Positions 42,629 to 50,867 of a DNA stretch of 50,867 nucleotides are shown piece after piece. A program made the translations under genes and the position numbers. How positions within the stretch are numbered: position 1 is the stretch's first letter; every line of letters starts with the position of its first letter. This DNA comes from a bacterium (GTDB lineage: Bacteria > Krumholzibacteriota > Krumholzibacteriia > JACNKJ01): assembly GCA_016873475.1 (NCBI GenBank), contig VGXI01000004.1, positions 1-50,867 of the forward strand, given 5' to 3'. A model generated the notes under the pieces. It did no database searches. It worked only from the letters and a program-made list of their open reading frames with translations, and was not told the DNA's origin.

Positions 42629-42817
42629 CTAGTCCGCCTCGACCGTCTGCACCTGGCGGCCCGCGTACCAGCCGCAGTTCGGGCAGATCCGGTGGCTGGG
42701 CTTCATCTGACTGCAGTGCTTGCAGCGCACCAGGCTGGGCGTGCGCGCGGCGGCGAGCCAGACGGCCCGCGTCATGCGCGAGCGCGAGCGGCTCTTGCGC
42801 TTCTTGGGGAGACCCAT
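42629..42817 (-). CDS. rpmF: 50S ribosomal protein L32
   Basis: The 62-residue basic protein starts MGLPKKRKSRSRSRMTRA, a little different from the usual MAVPKRRTS but clearly L32, and carries a zinc ribbon CKHC (32-35) and CPNC (45-48). It lies 3 bases after the DUF177 gene, the normal pairing. Confidence 0.95.
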   Translation of the reverse strand: MGLPKKRKSRSRSRMTRAVWLAAARTPSLVRCKHCSQMKPSHRICPNCGWYAGRQVQTVEAD

Positions 42818-42820
42818 CGT

Positions 42821-43372
42821 TCAGTCCTTTCCGGTGTCGTCGCCGGGAAGCGCCTCGCCTTCGCGCTCGGCTTCCAGACGCCGCTTCAGTTCCGCGAGCG
42901 GCCCCCAGCGGGGGTCCCGCTCCTCATCCGCGCGGCCCTCGCCGGTCGCGGCGCCCGGCGGGCCGGGGCAGGGACCGGCGCCTGCCGCCTCGCAGCTGAG
43001 CTGGATCGGCAGATCCAGCCAGAGCGCTTCGCGCAGCGGACCCGTCAGATCCAACTCCTGGCTGCCCGCGGGCAGGACCACGACCTCGTCGGACTCCTCG
43101 GGGTCGAGATCCGGGGTAGCCGCCGCCAGCACCAGAAGCTGGAAGTCGCCCGTCAGCCGGCCGGTGAAGGGCCGATCGCAGCGGTCACAGCGAAAGGGGA
43201 AGCGCGCTTCCACCTCGCCGCGCACCGTCCAGCGCTGCCCGGCCGGATCCACGGTCACCCGCAACTCGGCTTCGCCTTCGCCCGCGCGGTCGCCCAGGTC
43301 TTCCAGGCACAGGGGCGCGGTGAAGCGGAACTCCTCGCGGTGTTCCCTGATGCCGCTGAGCAGGATTCTCAC
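42821..43372 (-). CDS. DUF177/YceD-family protein
   Basis: The 183-residue protein matches the YceD family, which sits next to rpmF in most bacteria and is linked to 23S rRNA accumulation. It shows FRCDRCDRPF with a zinc-type Cys62-x2-Cys65, two further cysteines near 126-134, an acidic PEESDEVVVL segment and DPRWGPLAELKRRLE at the C-terminus. The start is GTG, the first codon of the fab operon, about 24 bases after the predicted transcription start. Confidence 0.9.
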   Translation of the reverse strand: MRILLSGIREHREEFRFTAPLCLEDLGDRAGEGEAELRVTVDPAGQRWTVRGEVEARFPFRCDRCDRPFTGRLTGDFQLLVLAAATPDLDPEESDEVVVLPAGSQELDLTGPLREALWLDLPIQLSCEAAGAGPCPGPPGAATGEGRADEERDPRWGPLAELKRRLEAEREGEALPGDDTGKD

Positions 43373-43402
43373 GGGCGCCTGCCGGTCCGGGCAAGATGGC
43401 GC

Positions 43403-43431
43403 ATCTTAGTCCGCAACTCCCCCATTGTCAA
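43403..43431 (-). promoter_or_regulatory. Promoter of the fab operon
   Basis: A perfect TTGACA (43426-43431), 17 bases, TAAGAT (43403-43408); the best-scoring promoter in the window. It starts the DUF177-rpmF-plsX-fabHDG unit near 43396. Confidence 0.75.
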
Positions 43432-43452
43432 GGCCTTGCCCCGCAGGCCGGT

Positions 43453-43854
43453 TCAGCCGCCGAAGACGATGCCCAGCTCCCGCGCCGCCGAGGCGTCCGA
43501 GTCGCTGGCGTGCACGCCGTTGGTCTGCAGGCTCTGGCCATAGAGGTAGCGGATCGTGCCCGGCGCCGCCTCGGCCGGGTTCGTGGCCCCGACTAGAAGA
43601 CGTAAGTCCTTGACCGCATTGTCTTTCTCGAGTCGGACCGCCACGATGGGTCCGCTCGTGATGTAGGCGACGAGGTCCCCGTAGAAGGCCTTGCCCTGGT
43701 GCTCGGCGTAGAAGGCCCCCACCTGTGCGGCCGTCAGGCGCTTCAGCTCCAGGCCCGTGATCCGGAAGCGGTTGGCGGTGAGCATGGCGAGGATCTCGCC
43801 GATGGTCTGGGCCGCCACCAGCTCGGGCTTGATCATTAGATAGGTCTGGCTCAC
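43453..43854 (-). CDS. ndk: Nucleoside diphosphate kinase
   Basis: Ndk balances nucleoside triphosphates by phosphotransfer through a histidine. The 133 residues include YLMIKPELV, HQGKAFYGDLVAYITSGPI, VGATNPAEAAPGTIR and the catalytic His115 in NGVHASDSD. The usual RGDF and NxxHGSDS segments are slightly altered here (YGQSLQTNGVHASDS). The start is GTG 43854 with GAGGAG 5 bases upstream. Pairing with sucCD is sensible, as succinyl-CoA synthetase makes NTP and Ndk redistributes it. Confidence 0.95.
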   Translation of the reverse strand: MSQTYLMIKPELVAAQTIGEILAMLTANRFRITGLELKRLTAAQVGAFYAEHQGKAFYGDLVAYITSGPIVAVRLEKDNAVKDLRLLVGATNPAEAAPGTIRYLYGQSLQTNGVHASDSDASAARELGIVFGG

Positions 43855-43876
43855 GGATTCTCCTCGCGGGCAGGGG

Positions 43877-44745
<869 letters not shown>

Positions 44746-44749
<4 letters not shown>

Positions 44750-45885
44750 GCCGCAGCCCCCTTGGCGAGGGCGATCGCCTTCTGCACCGCCTCGTCCATG
44801 CTCTCGGCGGCGACCAGATCCGTCTCGGCGAGGAGGCGCCGCGCCTCGTCCTCGTTCGTGCCGACCAGACGCACGACGATGGGCAGGTGGATGCCCGTCT
44901 TCGCCTTCGCCTCGATGATGCCGCGCGCGACGTCGTCGCAGCGGGTGATGCCGCCGAAGATGTTGAAGAGGATCGCCTTCACGTTGCGGTCGCGGGTGAT
45001 GATGTCCAGGGCGCGCACCACCTTGTCCGGGTGCGAGCTGCCGCCGATGTCGAGGAAGTTCGCCGGCTGGCCGCCGTAGTGGGCGACGAGGTCCATCGTC
45101 GCCATCGCGAGGCCGGCGCCGTTGACGAGGCAGCCGACGTCCCCTTCGAGCTTGACGAAGCTGAGACCGGCCAGGCGGGCCTCGTCCTCCTCGGGCGTCG
45201 CCTCGGCGGGATCGCGCCAGCCGGCGATCTCGCTCTGGCGGTAGAGGGCGTTGTCGTCCAGGACCATCTTGCCGTCGACGGCCCAGACCTCGCCCGTGGG
45301 CGTGACGACGAGGGGGTTGATCTCCGCCAGCGTGGCGTCGCTGTCGGCGTAGGCCTGCCAGAGGCGCGTCAGCACGTCGGCCATCCGCAGCGCGATGCGA
45401 CCCGAGGCGACCTGGAAGGCCACGTGCCGCGCCTCGTGCGGGCTGAGGCCGGCGACCGGATCGAGGCGCAGCTTGATGATCTGCTCCGGCGTCTTCGCCG
45501 CCACCTCCTCGATGTCGACGCCGCCCGCGGCGGAGACCATCAAGGTCGCCCGCTGCGCCGCGCGGTCCTGGACGATGCCGAGGTAGTACTCCTGGGCGAT
45601 GTCCACCGCCCGCGTCACGAGCAGGCGACGCACGGTGAGGCCCTTGATCTCCATGCCGAGGATCTGGTCGGCCTTGTCGCGCACCTCGTCGTGCTGCCTG
45701 GCCAGCTTGACGCCGCCCGCCTTGCCGCGGCCGCCGACCAGGACCTGGGCCTTGATGACGACCGGCCCGCCGAGCTCGCGCGCGCGCTCCTTGGCCTCCT
45801 CCGGCGTGCCCACGACGAAGCCGTCGGGCACGGGGATGCCCTGGCGCCGGAAGAGCTCCTTGGCCCGGTACTCGTGGATCTTCAC
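44746..45885 (-). CDS. sucC: Succinyl-CoA synthetase beta subunit
   Basis: The 379-residue ATP-grasp subunit binds nucleotide and succinate. [21 protein letters not shown] opens the protein, followed by [40 protein letters not shown], the [15 protein letters not shown] loop and [13 protein letters not shown]. The start is GTG with AGGAG upstream, 32 bases after hldE. Confidence 0.97.
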
Positions 45886-45917
45886 TCGTCGCTCCTGCGT
45901 TGGGACCCGCGCGGCGG

Positions 45918-47429
45918 CTAGCCTGAGCCGCGCGCCTGGCCGTCCTTCTGTTTCGCGATCGTCGCCGTGCTCGAGTAGCCCGTCAGCATGCCCGCCCGGT
46001 GCACGCGCCCGCCCCAGCCCTTCACCGCGGTGGCGCCGACGATCTCGGCTTCCGCGTACTCGCCGCCCTTGACCAGCACGTCCGGGCGCAGCGCTTCGAT
46101 GAGCGCGAGCGGCGTGTCCTCGTCGAAGAGGGTCACGGCGTCCACCGAGCGCAGGTGCGCGAGCAGCGCCGCGCGATCCGCCTCGCCGTTCACGGGCCGG
46201 GTCGGGCCCTTGAGCCGCCGCACGGAAGCGTCGCTGTTCAGGCCGACGATCAGCCGCTCGCCCTGCGCCGCCGCCTCGGCGAGCAGCGCCCGGTGTCCGG
46301 CGTGCAGCACGTCGAAGCAGCCGTTGGTGAAGACGACCCGCTGCCCGCGCGCCCGCGCCTGCTCGGCCCAGGCCACCGCCGCGGCGCGGCCGAGGACGGG
46401 GGCCTCGCTCTCCGGCGCCCCGGCCTCGCGCAGGGCGTCGTCGAGGAGGGCGGCGAGCAGCTCGCCGGGCGTCACCGCCGCGGTGCCGACCTCGCCGACG
46501 ACGACGCCCGCCGCGTGGTTGGCGAGCACGGCGCCCTCCTCGAGGCTGGCGCCCGCCGCCAGGGCGAGTGCGAGCGTGGCCACCACCGTGTCGCCGGCGC
46601 CCGTGACGTCGAAGACCCGCCGCGCCTTGGCCGGGAAACGGCGGGACGGACCGGCCGCCGTGAAGAGGGCAATGCCCCCCTCCCCGAGCGTGATCATCAG
46701 CGCCTTCAGCTCCAGGCGCGCCATGAGGCCGGCGCCGACGCGCTCCAGGTCGGCCTCGCTGCGGATGGGCAGGCCGAAGGAGCCGCCCGCCTCGGCCTTG
46801 TTCGGCGTCACGAGGTCGACGCCGCGATAGGCGGCGAAGTGCCCCTCCTTCGGATCGACGATCACCGGCACGCCGCGCGCGCGCGCCGCCGCGACGAGGG
46901 CCGTGACGAGCGCGTCGACGAGCACACCCTTGCCGTAGTCCGAGAGCACGAGGGCGCGCGCCTCGCCCAGCAGCGCGCAGGCGCGGGCCTCGAGGGCGGC
47001 GAGCGCCTCGCCCGTCGCCGGACGGCGCTCCTCGCTGTCCACGCGGCAGATCTGCTGGCCGGCGCCGAGGATGCGCGTCTTGACCGTCGTCGGCCGGCCG
47101 GACTCGACGACGAGGTCCTCGGCGGGGATGCCGGCGGCCGCGAGGGCTGCGACCAGCTCAGCGCCCGCCTCGTCCGCGCCGCGCAGACCGACGAGGCGCG
47201 GCGCGCCCCCCAGAGCGGCCAGGTTGCGCGCCACGTTGGCCGCCCCGCCCAGGCGCTGCTCGCGCTCGCGCACGGCGACCACGGGCACGGGCGCCTCGGG
47301 ACTGATCCGCTCGACGCTGCCCTTGAGGTAGCGGTCCAGCATCAGGTCGCCGAGGACGAGCACGGGCAGACCCTGCATGGCGTCCAGCAGTCGGCGCAGG
47401 CGATCCAGGCTGGGGGTGACGGGCTCCAT
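45918..47429 (-). CDS. hldE: Bifunctional heptose-7-phosphate kinase / heptose-1-phosphate adenylyltransferase
   Basis: HldE makes ADP-heptose for the LPS inner core. The N-terminal PfkB-type kinase (1 to about 330) has [31 protein letters not shown] and the [15 protein letters not shown] catalytic loop. The C-terminal nucleotidyltransferase has [13 protein letters not shown] near residue 363 and [13 protein letters not shown]. The 503 residues equal the fused enzyme, so both activities are expected. ATG 47429 lies after GAGG; the ATG at 47492 overlaps the -10 and is rejected. It heads the operon with sucCD and ndk. Confidence 0.95.
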   Translation of the reverse strand: MEPVTPSLDRLRRLLDAMQGLPVLVLGDLMLDRYLKGSVERISPEAPVPVVAVREREQRLGGAANVARNLAALGGAPRLVGLRGADEAGAELVAALAAAGIPAEDLVVESGRPTTVKTRILGAGQQICRVDSEERRPATGEALAALEARACALLGEARALVLSDYGKGVLVDALVTALVAAARARGVPVIVDPKEGHFAAYRGVDLVTPNKAEAGGSFGLPIRSEADLERVGAGLMARLELKALMITLGEGGIALFTAAGPSRRFPAKARRVFDVTGAGDTVVATLALALAAGASLEEGAVLANHAAGVVVGEVGTAAVTPGELLAALLDDALREAGAPESEAPVLGRAAAVAWAEQARARGQRVVFTNGCFDVLHAGHRALLAEAAAQGERLIVGLNSDASVRRLKGPTRPVNGEADRAALLAHLRSVDAVTLFDEDTPLALIEALRPDVLVKGGEYAEAEIVGATAVKGWGGRVHRAGMLTGYSSTATIAKQKDGQARGSG

Positions 47430-47482
47430 GTCGGCCTCGGGAATGGCGTCGGTGGCGGGCGGCGCGGGCGCGGCTGCGGCGC

Positions 47483-47511
47483 AAGCTATCATCGGCCCCA
47501 GGGGGTGTCAA
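47483..47511 (-). promoter_or_regulatory. Promoter for hldE-sucC-sucD-ndk
   Basis: A perfect TTGACA (47506-47511), 17 bases, TAGCTT (47483-47488); predicted start near 47476, giving a 47-base leader. Confidence 0.6.
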
Positions 47512-47520
47512 GAAAGGGGC

Positions 47521-47549
47521 TGGCGCGGGCCCAGCGCGCGTGCTTTCAT
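47521..47549 (+). promoter_or_regulatory. Weak promoter for the DUF3467 gene
   Basis: TGGCGC (47521-47526), 17 bases, TTTCAT (47544-47549), 52 bases before the ATG; few consensus matches at -35, so uncertain. Confidence 0.3.
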
Positions 47550-47600
47550 CCCCGCGCGGTGGGCCGCCCGGCCCCTGCCACCCCGCACCGAGAGGACGTC

Positions 47601-47918
47601 ATGAGCGAGCCGACGAAGACGACCGGCCCCGTCAAGCGCATCGAGATCGATCTCGAGTCCGCGACCGAGCACTACGCGAACATCACCCTGATCAATCAGT
47701 CGAGCAACGAGTTCATCCTCGACTTCGCGCGGCTGATGCCGGGCCGGCCCAAGGCCACGGTGAGCGCGCGCGTGATCATGGCGCCGGCCAACGTGAAGGC
47801 CCTCCTGCGCGGCCTCGCCCAGCACGTGCAGCGCTTCGAGGAACTGCACGGCGCCTTGCCCGAACCGGCGGTGCAGCCGCCGACGGTGGGCTTCGGTCCC
47901 GAGACGGGCCGCGCCTAG
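47601..47918 (+). CDS. DUF3467 protein
   Basis: This 105-residue acidic protein carries the DUF3467 pattern: a central YANITLINQSSNEFILDFARL, then RPKATVSARVIMAPANVKALLRGLAQHVQRFE. The family is small, widespread in FCB and related bacteria, and of unknown function. AGAGGA lies 4-5 bases before the ATG. Its TAG stop shares the CTAG palindrome with the convergent acyltransferase gene. Confidence 0.88.
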   Translation: MSEPTKTTGPVKRIEIDLESATEHYANITLINQSSNEFILDFARLMPGRPKATVSARVIMAPANVKALLRGLAQHVQRFEELHGALPEPAVQPPTVGFGPETGRA

Positions 47919-48838
47919 GCCGCGGCGCCCGGGCTCGCCGCGCGACGCGGCAGGCCATCCTCCCCGCGCGGGGCGCGCTTCCAGCGCCGGTGCAGCCAGA
48001 ACCAGTGCTCGGGATGGCGGCGGATGATCGCTTCCCAGCGCGCCGTGTGCGCGGCGGTCAGGCGGGCGACGGCGTCGGCGTCCGCCTCGCCCGCCGGCCA
48101 GAGCGGCGCCTCGTAGACGACGCGGAAGCGCCGGCCTTCGCGCAGCAGGTAGCTGGGGACGATCGGCGCGCCCGTCTTCAGGCTGAGGAAGGCCGTGCCC
48201 GGATGCGTCAGGCTCTCGCGCCCGAAGAAGGGCACGAGGATGCCGGGCCAGCGCGCCTCCTGGTCGCCCTGGACACCGATGCCGCCGCCCGCGCGCAGGG
48301 CCTTCATCACCCCGCGCAGGCCCATGCCGCGGTGCTCGACAGAAAAGCCGAGCGAGCGGCGCAGGTCGTTCATCGCCGCGTCGACGGCCGGGTTCGCGAG
48401 GTCCCCCACGAGCAGGTGGACGGGCACGCCGCGCGCCTGCGTCGCGAGGGCGAGCAGCTCCCAGTTGCCGAAGTGCGCGGCGAGGAAGAGCACGCCCTTG
48501 CCGGCCGCCCGGGCGGCGGCGAGCTCGTCGAGGCCCTCGTAGTCGATTCGCGCCAGCAGGCGGCGGCGCCGGAAGGCGGGCAGTGCGAAGTACTCCAGAT
48601 AGCTGCGCCCGAACTGGCGGTAGCAGGCGGCGCCGATGCGCCGGCGCTCGCGCTCGCTGCGCTCGTCGCCGAGGGCGAGGCGCAGGTTGGCCAGGGTCAC
48701 GCCGCGGCGGATACCCAGCCACCAGGCGAGCTGGCCGAGCGCCGCGCCCTCGGCGCTGATCCAGCCCCAGGGGAAGAGACTGCCCAGGCTGAGACCGCCG
48801 CGGACCAGCGCGGCTTCGATGCGGTGCTTCAGGCGCAT
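47915..48838 (-). CDS. lpxL: Lipid A biosynthesis acyltransferase (LpxL/HtrB family)
   Basis: The 307-residue membrane-associated enzyme adds a secondary acyl chain to lipid A. It has an N-terminal hydrophobic region, SYLEYFALP, the catalytic His122-FGNW-Glu127 (LAAHFGNWELLAL), VQGDQEARWPGILVPFFG and PEHWFWLHRRWK. Which acyltransferase step (LpxL or LpxM) it serves cannot be told. It is 12 bases after dprA. Confidence 0.9.
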   Translation of the reverse strand: MRLKHRIEAALVRGGLSLGSLFPWGWISAEGAALGQLAWWLGIRRGVTLANLRLALGDERSERERRRIGAACYRQFGRSYLEYFALPAFRRRRLLARIDYEGLDELAAARAAGKGVLFLAAHFGNWELLALATQARGVPVHLLVGDLANPAVDAAMNDLRRSLGFSVEHRGMGLRGVMKALRAGGGIGVQGDQEARWPGILVPFFGRESLTHPGTAFLSLKTGAPIVPSYLLREGRRFRVVYEAPLWPAGEADADAVARLTAAHTARWEAIIRRHPEHWFWLHRRWKRAPRGEDGLPRRAASPGAAA

Positions 48839-48850
48839 GGCGGCGGCAGT

Positions 48851-49906
48851 CTAGCCCCCCGCTTCCTCCCCCGCAACCGCGACCAGGCGGAAGCGCCCGC
48901 CCGCCAGGCGCTCGATGCTGCCCTCGCGCTCCCACTCGGCGAGCCGGGCGAGCGTCTCCGTCAGCAGCCAGCCGGCGCGCGCGGAAAGGCGCTCGGCGTC
49001 GAGGAGGCCCTCGCGCCCGCAGCGCTCGGGCGTCCAGGCCTCCGGCGCCGTCCCCGCGCCCGCCGGCGCGGCGCCCGCCTCGCCCCAGAGGCGCGGCAGG
49101 TCCTCCGGACCGAGAATGAGCTGGCAGCCTTCGGCGAGCAACCGGTTGCTGCCTGCGGCCGAGGGGTTCAGCGGATTCGCCGGCACGGCGCCCAGCTCGC
49201 GCCCCAGGCCCTGGCTCTCGCGAGCGGTGTGCAAGGCGCCGCTGGCCGCCCCCGCCTCGACGACGAGCAGCCCCACGCCGAGAGCGGCGATCAGGCGATT
49301 GCGGCGCGGAAAGTGGAAGGGCAGGGGCGGCGTGCCGGGCGGGAACTCGCTGAGCAGGGGGCCGGCGGCGACCAGGGCCTCGGCGAGGCTGCGCGCCTCG
49401 GGCGGGTAGATCCGGTCGAGCCCGCAGCCGAGCACGGCCCAGCTCGGCCCCAGCTCCAGACTACCGCGCTGCGCGGCCTGGTCGATGCCCCGCGCGAGGC
49501 CGCTGACGACGGGATGCCCCGCCGCCGCCGCGGCGCGGCCGAGGCGCCGCGCCATCTCGAGACCGGCGGCGCTCGCGCGCCGACTGCCGACGACAGCGAG
49601 CAGGCTCTCCGCCGCCGCCGGCAGCCGGCCCCTGTAGAAGAGCAGCGGCGGCGGCTCGCGCAGCAGGCGCAGGGCCGCCGGGTAGGTCGCCGCCTCGAAG
49701 GGCACGGCGCGGATGTCCAGGCTGCGGCAGCAGGCTCTCTGGGCGGCCAGCGCGCCGGGCGAGGGCAGGTCGCTGGCTGCGTCTTCGGCGCGCAGGGCAG
49801 CCAGCCAGTCCGCGCCCGTGCCGCCGGCCCCGGCCAAGGCCGCCAGGCGCTCGGGGCGATACAGGAGCCTGTGGGCCAGCTCCAGTTGCTCGGGAGTGGG
49901 ATGCAC
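48851..49906 (-). CDS. dprA: DNA-processing protein DprA
   Basis: DprA protects incoming single-stranded DNA and loads RecA during natural transformation. The 351 residues have a short SAM-like N-terminus, a Rossmann domain with AVVGSRRASAAGLEMARRLG, VVSGLARGIDQAAQRGSLE and FPRRNRLIAALG, and a C-terminal winged-helix (DML1-like) region (LLTETLARLAEWEREGSIERL). It starts at GTG with GAGG 7 bases upstream. With pilT in the same window, competence machinery is suggested but not shown. Confidence 0.94.
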   Translation of the reverse strand: MHPTPEQLELAHRLLYRPERLAALAGAGGTGADWLAALRAEDAASDLPSPGALAAQRACCRSLDIRAVPFEAATYPAALRLLREPPPLLFYRGRLPAAAESLLAVVGSRRASAAGLEMARRLGRAAAAAGHPVVSGLARGIDQAAQRGSLELGPSWAVLGCGLDRIYPPEARSLAEALVAAGPLLSEFPPGTPPLPFHFPRRNRLIAALGVGLLVVEAGAASGALHTARESQGLGRELGAVPANPLNPSAAGSNRLLAEGCQLILGPEDLPRLWGEAGAAPAGAGTAPEAWTPERCGREGLLDAERLSARAGWLLTETLARLAEWEREGSIERLAGGRFRLVAVAGEEAGG

Positions 49907-49950
49907 GGCGAGACCTCAGCCGGCGCGCGAGCAGCCAGCGTACCAACGGG

Positions 49951-49979
49951 TAAGCCAAGGTAACTACCATGATGACAAT
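49951..49979 (-). promoter_or_regulatory. Possible promoter for dprA-lpxL in an AT-richer patch
   Basis: TTGTCA (49974-49979) is a good -35, but the hexamer 17 bases on, GGCTTA (49951-49956), is a poor -10. The surrounding 49940-50000 is visibly AT-richer than the rest of the window and probably regulatory. Confidence 0.3.
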
Positions 49980-50061
49980 TAGTTAGCGTGATTCCCTCAG
50001 TGGCGGGCTCAGGGGCTGCCCACGGCGGCGCCAACCCGGCGCCCGCGCGACGCCGGCGGCG

Positions 50062-50867
50062 TCAGGGGCGGCCCAGCAGGTCGGCGAGGGCGCCTTCCAG
50101 GCGCGGCCAGCGCCACCGGAAGCCGGCCGCCTCCAGGCGGGCCGGCCGCACGGCGGCTCCCGTGAGCAGCAGCTCCCCGGCCATCTCGCCGAGGAGCAGC
50201 CGGAGCGCGAAGCCCGGCGCCGGCACGAGCGCCGGCCGCCCCAGCGTCCGCCCCAGGGCCCGCGCGAAGTCGACCTGCCGGCGCGGGTCCGGCGCGACGA
50301 GATTCACCGGACCGGCGATGTCCTCCCGCTCCAGGCAGAAGCGCAGGGCGGCGACGAGGTCCTCGAGTGCGATCCAGCTCAGGTACTGCCGCCCGCTGCC
50401 CAGCGGCCCGCCGAGCCCCAGGCGGGCGAGCGGCGCGAGCCGCGCGAGGGCGCCACCCTCCCGGGCGAGCACGGTGCCCAGGCGCAGGTTGACCACGCGG
50501 ATTCCCGCCGCGCGGGCCGGCGCGCAAGCGGCCTCCCAGTCGCGCGCGAGTTCGGCGAGGAAACCCCGGCCGGGTGGACTCCCCTCGTCGACCGGCGTCT
50601 CTCCGGCGTCGCCGTAGATGCCCACCGCCGAGGCGCAGAGAAACGCGCGCGGCGGCCGGGCCAGGCGCGCGAGAGTCTCGGCGAGCAGGGCCGTGCTGGC
50701 GAGGCGGCTCTCCCGCAGCAGGCGCTTGCGCGCCGGAGTCCAGCGCCCCTCGGCGATGCCGGCGCCGCCCAGGTGCACGAGGGCCGCGAGATCCTCCAGC
50801 CCGGCGGGATCGAGCGCGCCGCGCGCCGGGTCCCAGGCGATCTCCGCCGGGCCCGCCGCCGACCGGC
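50062..50867 (-). CDS. SDR-family epimerase (YfcH/TIGR01777 type), N-terminus outside window
   Basis: The visible 268 residues match the TIGR01777 sugar-epimerase-like SDR family: LVHLGGAGIAEGRWTPARKR, a catalytic region SAVGIYGDAGETPVDEGSPP, LRLGTVLAREGGALARLAP, and the C-terminal substrate-binding part ending GFRWRWPRLEGALADLLG. The Rossmann GxxGxxG loop should lie beyond the right edge. Function of the family is poorly known. Confidence 0.9.
   Translation of the reverse strand, partial: RSAAGPAEIAWDPARGALDPAGLEDLAALVHLGGAGIAEGRWTPARKRLLRESRLASTALLAETLARLARPPRAFLCASAVGIYGDAGETPVDEGSPPGRGFLAELARDWEAACAPARAAGIRVVNLRLGTVLAREGGALARLAPLARLGLGGPLGSGRQYLSWIALEDLVAALRFCLEREDIAGPVNLVAPDPRRQVDFARALGRTLGRPALVPAPGFALRLLLGEMAGELLLTGAAVRPARLEAAGFRWRWPRLEGALADLLGRP

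Noticed and set aside
43432-43449. Possible terminator hairpin after ndk
   Set aside because: Only a 5-base stem with an 8-base loop and no T-run; it directly precedes the fab -35 box.
47430-47492. HldE start at ATG 47492
   Set aside because: It overlaps the promoter -10, and the extra 21 residues are Ala/Pro-rich and unlike the family; ATG 47429 has a ribosome site.

Overview
The window is a very GC-rich (about 70% by inspection), almost fully coding segment of a Gram-negative bacterial chromosome. It holds 48 protein genes, 2 of them cut by the window edges. I see no rRNA, tRNA, CRISPR array, insertion sequence or prophage. No gap between genes reaches 300 bases; the longest is 241 bases, at 32074-32314. 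Outer-membrane genes (bamD, hldE, an LpxL-type acyltransferase, beta-barrel proteins) show a diderm. PorV/UPF0164-like barrels, a giant carboxypeptidase-regulatory-repeat protein ending in a FlgD-like Ig domain, and DUF4837 and DUF3467 proteins point to an uncultured lineage of the FCB superphylum (Eisenbacteria- or Krumholzibacteriota-like). That placement is inference.

Layout. (1) 1-16.6 kb, minus strand: an operon of an unknown gene, a TPR lipoprotein, bamD, nadD and polA; accC-ftsK-rimO; pilT; a TPR gene with aroQ and accB; a DUF4837 lipoprotein with aroB; and tatA, a secreted protein, an ECF sigma factor and its anti-sigma factor. (2) 16.7-22 kb, plus strand: a heterodimeric ABC exporter pair and a large unknown protein, meeting a DegT-type aminotransferase head on. 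(3) 23.2-30.6 kb, plus strand: a surface operon of barrel, 1673-residue repeat protein and second barrel. (4) 30.6-36.4 kb: an FNR-like regulator with a SIMPL protein, a lipoprotein, an M28 peptidase, a degenerate alpha/beta-hydrolase and an HNH endonuclease. (5) 36.4-47.4 kb, minus strand: the canonical fatty-acid cluster DUF177-rpmF-plsX-fabH-fabD-fabG-acpP-fabF-rnc, preceded by hldE-sucC-sucD-ndk. (6) 47.6-50.9 kb: DUF3467, lpxL-like, dprA and a partial SDR epimerase.

Genes are tightly packed, with many ATGA or GTGA overlaps, and all four convergent gene pairs share one palindromic CTAG as both stop codons. Eleven intergenic gaps contain sigma70-type promoters, by my reading all with 17-base spacers. 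Most content is housekeeping and I do not see a clear new defence or mobile system. The most unusual signals are two genes that appear to start at ATC (ABC exporter) and ATT (rnc), an almost exact 96-base in-frame duplication inside an ABC exporter, a six-codon leader ORF, a leaderless promoter, an operator-like palindrome inside the acpP promoter, and pilT lying between accB and accC.
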